From Powellomyces hirtus (Eukaryota > Chytridiomycota > Chytridiomycetes > Spizellomycetales > Powellomycetaceae): a DNA stretch of 64,000 nt. The stretch covers positions 496,001 to 560,000 of the forward strand of contig JAHLKG010000008.1 of assembly GCA_025526995.1 (NCBI GenBank), read 5' to 3'. Numbering within the stretch: position 1 is the first letter of the stretch; every line of letters starts with the position of its first letter. The notes below the pieces were generated by a model, which was given only the letters and a program-made list of their open reading frames with translations, had not been told where the DNA came from and made no database searches. Shown here one piece after another: positions 1 to 11,154 of the stretch. The position numbers and the translations under genes are program-made.

Positions 1-383
1 CCTTCTACCGCCTGATGAGGGCGGTTCCAGGTTCGGAATCCTACGACATGCGATGACGATGTGCTCGTGAAAAGTTACTAAGACTAGAGTGCAAATGCCT
101 CTGGAGTAGAATTGACTGCCTGATTGACACCTGTGGGACACACCAGAGACAGCTAAGCTGTCAGTTGCGTGGGTCAGAAGAAATGCACTGACATGAACAT
201 GCCCTTCTCCTGTGGTCTTGTCTCATCGGTGTCCCTTTATCACATGGCAGCGCATGTGGCCTCACATCTCAGATGGTCTCATAACTCAGACCTATCAATT
301 GGCCGTTCATAAAATGACAGCGAGAGTAGCGGGACTCCTTCAGGACGCAACTGTCACTGTCACTCGTGCTTCGGCTCCTCGCA
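1..383. other. Left-edge intergenic stretch
   Basis: No convincing coding region or RNA gene is visible before the start of the small protein at 384. The short open frames here lack compositional support and no splice-joined extension of the downstream gene is evident. Confidence 0.5.
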
Positions 384-815
384 ATGGATTCATCAATGTC
401 AAGCACCCGCACCTACTGGAATAACTTCATCAACAAGGGCAGCAACTACCTGGAGGGCAAAAAGAAGCGCAAGACCCGCCGTAAAGCAGCACATAACGCC
501 GTGTGGCTCTCGCCCCTGGATATCAAGTTCACTCAAGCCACGATCTACGACACATTCACGAACTCGTCGCGCGTAGCCGACACGATTGCTGAGCTCAAGG
601 CTGGACTGGATCCCGATCGCATCCCGGCCATTCGAGTGCGCAAACACAACGGAGTGTGGTACTCACTCGACAACCGCCGACTGTACTGCTTTCGCGAAGC
701 TGGCACTCTTATGATTCGTTGTCACGACGTTACGTACACCCAGTCTCATCTGGAGCTCTTGTACAAGCGAACGACAACGTACAGTGGAGAACGTGTCAAG
801 GTGGTCTCGCGATGA
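384..815 (+). CDS. Small basic protein with a ParB/sulfiredoxin-like signature
   Basis: Intronless 143-residue protein read from the ATG at 384; the same frame is open slightly further upstream but has no earlier ATG. Residues about 21-35 form a very basic patch (KKKRKTRRK). The middle carries DIKFTQ...IYDTF, and the second half carries IPAIRVRKHNGVWYSLDNRRLYCFREAG. The order 'site statement, IPxIxV, short loop, S/T-x-DNRRL' is what I associate with ParB/Srx-like folds in small eukaryotic proteins. No catalytic role can be assigned. The basic N-terminus suggests nucleic-acid binding or nuclear location, which is inference. It is followed by about 550 nt of non-coding DNA before ARMC8 on the same strand. 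It could be an orphan protein with only a chance resemblance. Confidence 0.65.
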   Translation: MDSSMSSTRTYWNNFINKGSNYLEGKKKRKTRRKAAHNAVWLSPLDIKFTQATIYDTFTNSSRVADTIAELKAGLDPDRIPAIRVRKHNGVWYSLDNRRLYCFREAGTLMIRCHDVTYTQSHLELLYKRTTTYSGERVKVVSR

Positions 816-1370
816 GGAACGGAGCCCGTAGTTTTCCACAACAAAGCTGATGAGCATGCGATTGGCCTTTGAAGTGACGGCTTGGCTATTGTAGGGACTA
901 GCCCGACGTTGAGAGATTGGCCTTTGCAGGGCGGCGTAGCGAAGTCTCTGTTGTCTTCATGTTTTGTTTTTCTCAATAGCACACATATTCTGGTGAATGT
1001 TCCCTTGTGAAAACTCCTACATTAGAGCAAGCTTAGCAGAGAAAAACGAGAAAACAAAAAAGAAAAAAAGGAAAAAGTTGGAGAAAACGAGTTTTGGTGA
1101 CAAGCGTCGGTATGAGGCTTACGCGTAGCGCGAGGACGAAGTCGACCACCAGTTTTCCCACCTACTCATTGCTTCTCATCTTTCTTGTCGAAATTTCTCG
1201 TCGCTTCCACCTCTTTCTTTAATCCAGCACTGCTTAATATCTTCTCATAATTGCCATTGCTGTACCTAGCTACGGCCCCTAGTCTCCTGCTGGCCTCGTC
1301 CCTCTTCTTGTGCGCGCTCCGCTAGCGATCTCTGTCTTAGACGTCTTCGGCACATTCAACCACCGCTGTC
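816..1370. other. Intergenic region upstream of ARMC8/GID5
   Basis: Contains an A-rich tract (about 1035-1085) and then pyrimidine-rich sequence leading to the ATG at 1371. This probably holds the 3' end of the small-protein transcript and the promoter and leader of the ARMC8 gene. No other gene seen. Confidence 0.5.
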
Positions 1371-4150
1371 ATGGTGCAGCCTCTGTCTCCAACTGCAGTC
1401 TCGAAACATGAGGCGGCCGTAGCGGGCCTTGACGCTTTAGACCTACAAGAACGCACCCGCGCGGTACGGTTCATTAAGAACAATGTAATCGGAAATCGAA
1501 CCAAAAAGGAAATGTACCTAAGCATGGGCGTTGCCGCTCGGTAAGTTTCGCCATCGAATCCATTGTCGGGATGTCATACATGAAGGGCCATACTGATGCT
1601 GCTGTCGATGCTCCTTCACAGTCTTGTAGAGTTTCTTTTTGCTGAAGATTGTGATGTCGATCTGCGCGTTCAGGTAGCGGTGGTGCTGGGCAGTTTCGCA
1701 TATGGAAACGACCACAATATCAAGGTGTTGGTCGACGCTGGGGCCATCACTCCTTTGTTGGGAACTTTGGACGCTCCGGAAATGAAGTTGGTCGAAGCGG
1801 GCGCGCGAGCCTTGAAGGCCATCTTTCAAAGTGCGGAGGCGCCACACGAAGACGTTTTCCAGGTGCGCACGACCAAAGCCATGTAGCGAGGAATCTCATT
1901 GATCTACAACTGATTACACCCTCTCGGTCGATCATTCTAGGCCAGTTATGTTGAGAGTTTGATTCGTCTGCTGACGCCAACAACAGAAACCGTTGGCACA
2001 TGCTCGTCCGACCGCGCAGTACCTGTGAGAGTGACAGAGGTTGCTGCGGGGATTCTCGCAAAGGTGGCAGTAACGCACGACAACCAGATGCAAATTGCAA
2101 GAAGCGGCGCTATTCCGCTTTTGGCAAACGTGCTCGACGCCCGTTGGAATGCATCACCGAAGGTTCAGGAGGCAGCTTTGGACGCACTTGCGAACCTTTG
2201 TCGTGACAACCCAACAATATCCCAAAAAGTTGTTTGCTGTCAAATTTACGATTCCGCCATCTCACCAATACCAACAATCATCAAGCTAGTCCGCGATCGC
2301 CGTCCAGTCATGCGACTGCTCGCTGCCACGTGTTTAACAAATATCTACCGAGCTGGTGCACTGCCAACCGTATTCCATCAAGACACCATTCTAACATTGA
2401 TGCCCACTTTGATCAAGCTGTTTATGGAAACTGCTCCAATCAGCACGCTGTACGGATCGGGATGGGCTACCGTGCAAGAAAAGGCGCCGAAAGTATTTGC
2501 GGATTTGGTGGAGTCAAGCGAAGATCTGCAGAAGGCAGCACTGGAGGCTGACGCTGTCACCAAATTGGCAGCAGTTGTCATAGGAGAAAGCGCCGCCACC
2601 ACTGTGCCCGAATCCAACGAATTGAAGGCCAAAAGCCGAAAGGACGCGAAACGGAGAGGAAACAAAGCCCCACCAGCACCTGCTATCAGAGTATCGAGTT
2701 GCGGACATGCGGAGCGGGTCACTGAAGGGTTTTTGCGCGCCATAGCGGCGATATGCTCTTTGAGGGAAGAATGCCGCAAGCAGGTATGCCGGCAATATCT
2801 GGCTTCCGATGTTTAATTTGCCATCATACTGAGCATAGTGCTTCAGGTTATAGATGCAAAGCTCCTACCGCATATCGTAAACGCTATGAGCCATCCGAAT
2901 CGACGCATCCGTAGTGCTGCCTGTGAATGCACGCGATCCCTCTCCCGATCTGTGAAGAACCTTCGCACCTCGCTCGTGGATGCTGGTGTGGCGATACCGC
3001 TGTTCAAGCTGTTGTCTGACGAAAGCGAGGACGTGCAATTGACCGCCTCTGCCACGTTGTGCAACATCGTTCTGGATTTCTCGCCCATGAAAAAGACCGT
3101 CCTGGAAAATGGCGGAGTGGAGCGATTGGTTGATCTTGCTAAGAGTATGGATGACCGCTTGCGACTGAATGCAGTCTGGGCGTTGAAAAACCTGCTGTTC
3201 CAGGCGGACAGCGATACCAAGACAAGGGTAATGCAGGAGCTGCAATGGGACGGTCTACTGAGGTGAGTCAGCTGTGCATTCAGCCCCAAGGGACCGCCAG
3301 CGACTCAATGCCGATGATGGTCCCTTGTAGCTTGATTGACGATGCTGAGACAGGAATCCAGGAACAAGCTCTCAACCTACTTCGAAATCTGGCATGTGGC
3401 AAGGAAGTGGATATTGAGCAAGTTTTTGAAGGACTGGGAGAAGAGCGGGTGTTGGACATTCTAGAAGCAAAACTGACAAAGTCAGCGAGCCACGACGACA
3501 TTGTTCTGCAAGCGCTGTATGTTATTGTGAATGTGGCGACAGGAAATCAACGGCACAAGAGCGCAATCATGAATCGGGAGAGCATCCTTCTCAGCGTTTG
3601 GGGATTCATGGTAAGTTGTTCTGAAAAGGCAATCCACTGCAAAGCTAGACAGTTCAATGATGCTTCCCATCTCTTGCAGTCGCACAGCAAATCCTCCATT
3701 CGCGTGGCGACGATATGGTGCATCATCAATCTGACGTGGACCGACGATGTTGGATCACAAGAGCGCGTGGCGCGATTGCGAGCTTTAGGGTTTGAGCCAC
3801 GGCTGCAAAACATGATGGAAGATCTCAACATGGATGTCAAAGACCGGGTCAAGACGGCATTCACCAATTTTGGATCCCTGATCCCAGGGATTACCAGTCC
3901 TGGATCGCAGGACAACGCACCTGCAGTACCGATGGAGATCGCCGGAAGTGCCGCTGGGAGCACCGTCGGGAGTGCAGTGGGCACCGCCAACGCGGGTCCG
4001 GGGCCGACGGGGGGAGGAAACGGCAACCGGAGTCGGAGAGGCATGAGAGGAGCCGAACGAGATCGGGAGCGGCTGGGTGATTTCACGGGCGCAAGCTCGG
4101 TTGTGTTTGGGAGCTTATCTGATGCGACTGCGCCCAATCAGGATGCGTAG
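1371..4150 (+). CDS. GID5: Armadillo-repeat protein ARMC8 / GID5, GID/CTLH ubiquitin ligase subunit
   Basis: About 806 residues from six exons: 1371-1540, 1622-1862, 1941-2783, 2847-3262, 3331-3610 and 3680-4150. All junctions are GT-AG and phases close. Armadillo repeats run through the protein. Family-specific stretches include [10 protein letters not shown] at the N-terminus, [55 protein letters not shown] and [16 protein letters not shown] near the C-terminus, in the order seen in human ARMC8. In yeast and animals this protein is a scaffold of the GID/CTLH E3 ligase, placing the substrate receptor that marks gluconeogenic enzymes for degradation. A low-complexity Gly/Ala/Arg tail follows the last repeat (about residues 725-806), beyond the usual end of the family. 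Convergent with the MFS gene. Confidence 0.93.
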
Positions 4151-4537
4151 ATTCAAGCAACATATTTTATATATATACCAGGCGTGGGATGCCACTCTTG
4201 TTTGCTATCAACTGTCTGAAGAATACTTGCTGTATCACGCTACGCACTTTGGGTAAGAGCAGCTGCCCACGAAATTCTTGCGGTCAGATCGACCCAAGGC
4301 AACTTTACAGTGTTACTCGGATCTCTGATTCGTTAGATGCAATCAGAGGCCTCGGGCTGTTCTTGATTTGTGCGTGTGAAAACAGCAGACAAAAAATCAT
4401 CGTATTTGGTGGAAGTACAGAAGCTACTGGGATATTATAATACAGAATCTAGCCATTCCCCCGGACCAGCGGAAGCAGAAACACAAAAAGGAAGTCGTGA
4501 TAGGGTACAGGATATGATGCACCCAGCATTGCTCTCG
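4151..4537. other. Convergent intergenic region (3' ends)
   Basis: Lies between the stop codons of two converging genes. AT-rich ATATTTTATATATATACC just after 4150 is a plausible 3'-processing region. No gene seen. Confidence 0.5.
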
Positions 4538-6154
4538 TTATATTTCTTCGTGAAGCGTGGCATGGGATTTGGCTGGCTCGAGATGGTCATCAAAGCCCTG
4601 GACAGTTCCAGCGGCGGTGACGACCAAAACCTCCTGCATGACCTCTGTCTCTTGTTTTGACGACATGTCGACATTCTTGATAAAGAAGATGGCGATGACG
4701 AGTGCGAGGCCGACCATGGCGGTAGCGGTCCACAGACCGGCGTGGTAGCCTTGCAGCAGGTCCTCGCCTTTATCGGTGGGTGAGTTGAACGTTGTTGAAA
4801 CGGCAGTGGTGATGGCGAGTCCGAGTCCACCTCCGATTTGGAATGCCGTGTTGAGCAGGCCACCGACTATTCCGGCTTGATCAGCGGGAGCGGCGGAGAT
4901 GGCGGCAATGGAGACGGAAGCGTAGACGGAAGAGAGGCCGGTAACGCCGACGATGAAGGATGGGAAGACGATGGACCAGTATTGGTTTTCGTGGTTGTAG
5001 AAGCCCAGGATGACGTTTCCGATGGTTCCGAGGGCGAGGCCGAGGATGAGTGCGACCTTGATGTTCAGTTTGTGGATGATCTTTTCTGACATGATGCCCA
5101 TTATCGCAGCGACGATACCGAGGGGGAGATATCGAAGTGCGGATTCGAGGGCGCCGTAGTTGAACACTTCCTGGAAGATGAGCGTGATGAAGTAGAGGTA
5201 ACCTTGGAAGAAACCCACGAGACAGGCGGCGATGACGAACGCGGGCGCAAAGTTGGGGAGTTTCCAGATAGACATGGGCATTAACGGTTGTTTGATTTTG
5301 AGCTCGACGACGACAAAGAGGGCGAGGAGGAAGAGGGAGACGATCAGGAGGGAAATCACCATGGGGGAGCCCCATCCGCGGGAGTGCGCGTCGGTGAGGA
5401 CAAACACGAGGAGGAGCATGGAGGCGGTGGAGAGGGCGGCGCCGAGGTAGTCGACGGTTTGGCGGGGAGGTGGGGTTGTGGATTTGGTGGAGAATTTCTC
5501 GTCGACGGATATGCGAGAGTGAATGTTTGTGGCAGGAGTGGAGGAGCGGGAGGGGATGACGAGGATGGAGATGATGGCCATTGAGGCGGAGACGATGGCG
5601 GAGATGTGGAAGATCCATCGCCAGCCGAGGGAGGAGCTGGTCAAGCTCCCGCCCAGAATCAACCCCAGACAGAAGCCGACAGCGCCGGTTGAGGCAAAGA
5701 CGGCCATGGCGTTGTTGCGGGACCGGCCGATGGGGTAGACCTGCAAGATCAAGGCAATAGCGTTCGGGATCGTGGAAGCAGCGCCGACGCCCTGCAGACC
5801 ACGCGCCACAATCATCCAGGTGACGGACTGGGCGAGCCCGGCGAGGACAGCAAAGACGGTGAACCACACGAGCCCCGCGACGAAAAAGTTGCGGTGACCG
5901 TAGATATCACCAAGGCGGCCAGTGAGGAGGAGGAACCCGCCAAACGTGAGGGCGTAGGCAGAGATGACCCATTGCAGGTTGGAAGTGTCGAAGCCCAGGT
6001 CGCGCGCAATTTCGGGAAGGGCGACATTGGCGCCAGATAGGTTGAGCGCGTCTAGCATTTGCGCGAGACAGAAGGTCGGGAGGAGAAGGGGTCGGAGTTT
6101 GGTCCGGACCTTATCCAGCCTGGAGGTCGGTGGCGGGGCTGCTAATGGGTCCAT
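4538..6154 (-). CDS. Major facilitator superfamily transporter, DHA2-like 14-TM drug/H+ antiporter type
   Basis: Intronless 538-residue membrane protein. The hydrophobicity pattern gives about 14 transmembrane segments, and the first carries the D-x-x-x-x-x-x-x-ALP-x-I signature (MDALNLSGANVALPEIARDL). MFS motif A (GRLGDIYGHR) follows near residue 79, and motif C-like GAVGFCLGLILGG lies near residue 155. Fungal members of this group export drugs, secondary metabolites or amino acids in exchange for protons at the plasma or vacuolar membrane; the substrate cannot be told from sequence. A hydrophilic loop at about residues 205-235 separates the two halves. The N-terminus has a Pro-rich cytosolic stretch (MDPLAAPPPTS). 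The start is supported by motif spacing, and the TM1 motif directly follows a basic segment. Most neighbouring genes have introns; this one has none. Confidence 0.88.
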   Translation of the reverse strand: MDPLAAPPPTSRLDKVRTKLRPLLLPTFCLAQMLDALNLSGANVALPEIARDLGFDTSNLQWVISAYALTFGGFLLLTGRLGDIYGHRNFFVAGLVWFTVFAVLAGLAQSVTWMIVARGLQGVGAASTIPNAIALILQVYPIGRSRNNAMAVFASTGAVGFCLGLILGGSLTSSSLGWRWIFHISAIVSASMAIISILVIPSRSSTPATNIHSRISVDEKFSTKSTTPPPRQTVDYLGAALSTASMLLLVFVLTDAHSRGWGSPMVISLLIVSLFLLALFVVVELKIKQPLMPMSIWKLPNFAPAFVIAACLVGFFQGYLYFITLIFQEVFNYGALESALRYLPLGIVAAIMGIMSEKIIHKLNIKVALILGLALGTIGNVILGFYNHENQYWSIVFPSFIVGVTGLSSVYASVSIAAISAAPADQAGIVGGLLNTAFQIGGGLGLAITTAVSTTFNSPTDKGEDLLQGYHAGLWTATAMVGLALVIAIFFIKNVDMSSKQETEVMQEVLVVTAAGTVQGFDDHLEPAKSHATLHEEI

Positions 6155-7681
6155 AATGTGTTTCCTCTATGTGTTATACGGAGCTGTGACGGTTTAGTGT
6201 TTCGCGAGCGGGGTGTGACGGGAAGGGAGGGCGGGCGGTGCGGAAGAGTGTAGCAGGGTGTAAAGAATATCTCTGTTCATGGGCAGCGGGGAAGTAGCAA
6301 GAACAAGAAGGTTTTATAGGCATTGCTGTCGTTCAGAGGGGAGAAAAAAAAGAAAGGTGCGTAGGGAATGTGGGTGTGCCGGTGGACCAGCCAGAAATGC
6401 TCAGAAATGCGCGCAGAAACAAGCGCGTATTAGTCAGGAAAAGAAAGAGATCGACCGAACGCTCAAAGGAAAATGGCGCGATAACATCAGTGTGAAAGAA
6501 GTGGTGAGACACAAACCCCTTGTTCTCCACATTCTTACCTTGAAATACTTGCCTGCTGGGTTTCGGGCTCCGAATACATATGGCACCCGAAACTCGGTCG
6601 GTCATTTACCAGCCGATGCCCGGGCCCACGTAGATTAGGGGGCACCGTGGTTACCAATGGGACGGATGTCTTACTCATATTTCCTCGTGAAAGAAACGAA
6701 TGTATGGTGCGAGAGTCGTCAATTTTGATGCTTCAAGGAGCAACAAACGCACATTGGCCGCAGCGACACCTGGCGCATTAGTCATGCGACACCTGGCGGT
6801 TCTAAACTTTTTTTTCTCAACACTTTGCGTCTTTCAAGTTATGCCACGCAATGCTTCCGCGCTGCACAGTGTTACGATTGCATTTTGCATAAATGTCTGG
6901 CATCTTTGCTTACAAACGATGGTTTCTATCTCATGCACCAGAATAGCACCCAACCTCAACCTCAACCTTCACTCGTTAGTGACTGCCTGCCTCTTATTTC
7001 TTCTCTTTCTCTGCAGACGTCAGGATTCTATGCTTACTAATTCACACTAACGGTGTAACTCTCAACCTACATCTGGCAGGGCTAAGCAGCGCGCTGATGT
7101 CAGCGTATTAGTAATCACAGACTCCGATCGAGTAATCACGCTGTCATTTCGCAGCGGAAATAGAAGAATGGATGAAGTGGTTGCGCATTGAATGTGTTTA
7201 GCAAACGGAAAGCATAACACCAGAGGAGAAGTGTGTACATCTCATCAATGGCAACTGGGGCGGGGAAAGAGTGAGAGGTTTGGGACAGGTAGTGGTACCG
7301 AGTCCGTTTGGAGTATGGTTTTTCGGACCCACCGGCAATTCTCCGAAAACAATGAAAAATCCGCATTGTTGCTACCCCGATCAATAATGACATGTTTTTG
7401 AGGGTGATGCCTCCGCCAAAGTCTGAAGGAAGGTCGCATCCCCAAACTGTTACAATGACGGCCGCATAGTAATTGAGCTTGATGTTGGTGGGCGGTTTCT
7501 CGAGCATTTGAATCTTCGGAGCTTGGACACAACTTGTGCGTGTGTATATCTGTGTGTGGGCGACCTTACAAGAGACTTTGGCTCCAAATCTAAATACACC
7601 ATCCGACGCAGCCCAACTCAAACGACATCCTGCGCAGTTCACTCCGCTTTCACACAACACACAACACACAAAAGAGAGAAA
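6155..7681. other. Divergent intergenic region between MFS and flagellar gene
   Basis: A 1.5-kb region that must contain the promoters of both divergent genes. Long minus-strand open frames overlap the right end, but they are antisense to the SAXO4 exon and lack any recognisable motif. A short ACAACACACAACACAC repeat lies just before the ATG at 7682. No RNA gene recognised. Confidence 0.5.
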
Positions 7682-9762
7682 ATGGCATCCGAGATCCACC
7701 ACCCGCCCCACCTCGCCCACCTTTTCACCAAATCCCATACCGCACCTCTCCCCACGCTCCCCACAACCTCCCGTCCACCCAGCACACCCACCCGTCCACG
7801 GCACTCCACCTGTCTCGACCCTCCTGCCCACTCCATCGGGCCCGGACAAGCCGGCGCGACACCTTTGGTCGTGTGTTCGCGGGGACCGGCACGAGACCCC
7901 CGCGCGTTTTATAGCACGGCGTATTCGACGACGCATAATACAAAGTATTGGAACCAGGGACCAAATGTGGACGGTGGTGGTGCGGCACAGGGATATGGGT
8001 TTCAGAGCGGGGCGGGCATGAAGACCCCGAGCATGATGAGAAAGGATCGGACTGGGTTTGCGTATAACGTGAGCCCGTTTGTGGAGTATGATAAGAATGT
8101 GGATGAGGGTCCAAAGTTCAAGTAAGTGACAACTGGAGGCCACAGCATTGCAAAGTCCTTTCCCCAACTGCCTTTGTTTTGCAATGTCTTACGGGATTTC
8201 GGTATGGTTTAACAGCATCAAAAACCCATTCGGGACCTCGCATCAAAAACACTACCAGCAACCGACCGTTCCGACACCCTCCCTGGCGCACAACACGACC
8301 ATCAGTTCATTGCCTGACTCGGGGTTCACGAGAATGCCGCCGAAATTCAGCGTTGTTGCGGATTACACGGTAGCCAAACAAAACACACAAAATATCTCTT
8401 TGGGATGAAGCAGCTAACGTTTATTTGTGTCAATGCATTTCCGCTCATTTTGTATATCCAGAAACCCACGCACCTGATCTCGGAAATGAAACAAAATTAC
8501 GATGCTCGAAGGTTGCACTACAAACCTACTCAATGTGACAAATACCACACAATTCCATCCGGCAGCGCGTACGTTTCCAACGAGGGTGAGATCAGAGAGC
8601 TGGGCGCCCAAGGCGTCCCAGATGACCGATTCAAGGTAAGCCAAAACACCATCTGGCAGCCCCCTCCTTATCCCGCTCCCTCACACTCCTTTTTTTCTCT
8701 CTATCAGAACTACCCGCCACCCCCACCGGCCCCCGCACGCTCGTGGCAATCCTACAACACGACTCGAATGGACGAAGATGGGTACACGCGGTCGGTGCAC
8801 GGCAACATTTTGCAGTCGTCGATGCACCAGGGGTCGAGCGGACCGACGTATAAGACGCATCGCGCGGCGGCCCACGACCCGCCGAGATGGATGGAGAAGG
8901 TGGATCCACAAAACATCAGGAGCACGTCCAGGTACTAGAACCAAAGGGCAATTCAAAAGCGAGACATTTCGACCCCGACGTTATACTGATCCAACGTTGT
9001 TGTTTTTCGTTGTCGACGTTAGTTTGTTCCACAGCCCCAAACATCCCCTCCTGCACACTCTCCGCGCCCTGCATGACACATCTCGTCGTGGGGTTCTGGT
9101 GGGCAGCAAGGAAGCACAGGGAAGTGTCCGCAACAATCCTGTATACTTGGTCGCGAAGGCCGCGGATCCCGCGCAGTATTCGACCGAGACGGGGGATAGG
9201 TAAATTAAATCGAGCAAAACAGCAAAACTATACAAGGTAGAGGGTATTTTCTTGACACATTTTTCTCTTGCTAGGTTCACGGCTCAAACACATGTACCAG
9301 CACCCACGACATTCACAGATCAAGCACCGCAAGCAACGGGATTCACTAGGGGCAACAAATACGCCTATGTCACGCCGGCCGAGAACCGGGTACGTACTTT
9401 TCACAGCCGGCGTTGTGTACTACGTCTCTTGTTAATCCTCAACCAATCTGGATTGACTTCCTGCACACATAGACCCCCCTCCTCACCGCACAACAAGCCT
9501 GCGCTCGGAAACATGCCAATCGGGGAGTATGCACGGTGAAGCCGACGCAGCAGATCATCGAGCGTGGAGTGGCGCGCAAGACGGGGCCATGTGCGTGCTG
9601 ATGAAGAAGGCACACCTCCAGCTTGGGAACTGGGTCGGTGGGGAGCAGCAGCTACCACAGAGTAGAAAGCAGGGTCTTTTCGGTGCTAGCATGACCACTC
9701 ACCCGCCCCCCGACATGTCCACGGGGTATCACTTTGTGTCATCTTCCCGGTGCGGTTCGTAA
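7682..9762 (+). CDS. SAXO4/PPP1R32-like axonemal microtubule protein (flagellar)
   Basis: Built from exons 7682-8121, 8216-8369, 8462-8635, 8708-8931, 9035-9199 and 9275-9389, then tentatively 9473-9535 and 9622-9762, all GT-AG with closing phases. The protein is rich in Tyr/Pro/Gly short repeats and has no enzyme motif. It carries FYSTAYSTTHNTKYWNQGP, a GYGFQSG segment, DEDGYTRSVHGN, then VGSKEAQGSVRNNPVYL and a second copy-like unit TGFTRGNKYAY. In animals SAXO4/PPP1R32 has the same FYxTxY start, the D-x-EGWTRG-type motif and the KKEPTGFSxNNPMY unit, and the protein is axonemal/ciliary. Function here is inferred: stabilisation of flagellar doublet microtubules in zoospores. The last two exons are the least certain; the final one supplies SRKQGLFGASMTTHP, a third repeat-like unit. 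Confidence 0.78.
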
Positions 9763-10035
9763 GAATTTATAGAGGAATTGAGAGTGAGAATCATCTGAGC
9801 CTTTAACATTTGAGCCTTCAATCCGTGGCAAAGAAGTCGCTTGCGCAGGATTCCGAGTATATACATAAGAGATTTCTCAGCTAGGCTAAATTACAAAAAT
9901 GTATCGAATAGCTATAGCATTTCTTGAATGACTGCTACAGAGATACTCCTGGGATACTCCTATCGATCTATCTATCGATCGATGGGTGTATGTGGGTATC
10001 AACCTCCCCGTTCCTATGGTATGCGAGCAACAGGT
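9763..10035. other. Short convergent intergenic region with a simple repeat
   Basis: Contains a (CTAT/CGAT)-type simple repeat at about 9958-9984. Otherwise the 3' flanks of two converging genes. Confidence 0.5.
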
Positions 10036-10860
10036 TCACGATGCGAGGATCCGTGGAAGGGTATGAAATAGGGTCGGTCGTGCGCCGTTTTTCAGCAACA
10101 ATGCAACGCATTCGTATTTGCCACTCCTCACTGCTGTTGAGAGCGGCAAACCGAGATTTGAGTTGACGTTTGCACCATACTCGAGCAACACTCGGACCGC
10201 TTCAGTTCTGTCCGCCGCGAGTTGCGCATCCACTTCGGTCTGGGCCAGATCATACGAAGCAGCGGGATTGAGTTCTCGGGTGCCTGCATCGCAAGGCTCA
10301 CAATGTATCTCCTGATGGCGCTACCCTTATTGACATCCGCGTGATACGTGTGCAGCATCAGCTTGGCGATTTCCAAATGCCCCTGCTGCACAGCTTCGAG
10401 AAGCGGGAGACCTTCGTGTGCGTCCACATTGGCACCGTGCTCCAAAAGCAGGTGCGCAAGCTGCAGGTTCCCGCGCCGACAGGCGTACCAGAGGGGCGAG
10501 GGCCGTCCACCGTCTGGCTCAACATTCGCCCCCTGCTCCAGCAGGTACGCCGCCAATCTCACCTCCACCAACGGCCCCCCTCCGGCAACCATTAAAAGCG
10601 TCTCGTCCAGTCCCAGCTGGGCAATCTGCTGGGCCCAAAAGATTTGGGATACTGATCTGGGCATGTGCTTGCTTGTTCAGCCGCAGGAGGCATGGCGTCG
10701 TTGCGCGATCTGTCCACCGCACAAGCTCATTGAATATGAAATAATGGAATTGAGTCCAGCTTTCTGGGGACATCACAGGGGCGGGAGACATAAGCTTGCG
10801 GGGTGCACCAGAAGACGTCGGCTGAGTTGTGTCGTCGTGCTCTTCAGAAGTTCGTGTCAT
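10036..10860 (-). CDS. Ankyrin-repeat protein (two frame changes, explained by short introns or decay)
   Basis: The N-terminal frame (from ATG 10860) gives FNELVRWTDRATTPCLLRLN, an F-box-like or helical leader. A second frame gives ankyrin repeats PLWYACRRGNLQLAHLLLEHGANVDAHEG and LPLLEAVQQGHLEIAKLMLH. A third frame continues with VRVLLEYGANVNSNLGLP and STAVRSGKYECVALLLKNGA, then a stop at 10036. The first shift can be closed by a 61-nt GT-AG intron (10657-10717), but this removes the F-box-like segment. The second can be closed by a 41-nt intron (10284-10324). Both are short, so a frameshifted pseudogene is a real alternative. About 240 residues if spliced. Ankyrin repeats bind proteins; no specific partner can be named. 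Confidence 0.6.
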
Positions 10861-11154
10861 TGAATGTCAGCTGTCAAAGAAACCAGGCAGACCGAAGCGG
10901 GGAATTCGCGAAGTTGACAAACGCGTGAGTAACTGACAGCCTGCCGTCAATTTCTCATGTCGCTTACCGTATTACTTTTTGGAGCTTGTGAATTGCAGAC
11001 AGATGTTCGAATCCAAAGAAAGAACTAGGAAAGAGAGCGCATTGAGCTCTGTCTGGCAGCGTGCGTGCATTCAGCGCTTGCATTCACGTATGGAACGTAC
11101 GCACAACAAATGTATTGCCCGGACATTGACTTTTCAGCCCACACGATTCACAGG
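10861..11154. other. Intergenic region upstream of the ankyrin gene
   Basis: About 290 nt between two minus-strand genes. Nothing recognised besides likely promoter and 3' flank. Confidence 0.5.

Noticed and set aside
1..60. Possible hammerhead-like CTGATGAG near the left end
   Set aside because: No GAAA core or flanking helices can be found.
7136..8167. A 343-codon minus-strand open frame overlapping the first SAXO4 exon
   Set aside because: Low-complexity Arg/Cys/Gly translation with no family motif, antisense to an exon with strong conservation.
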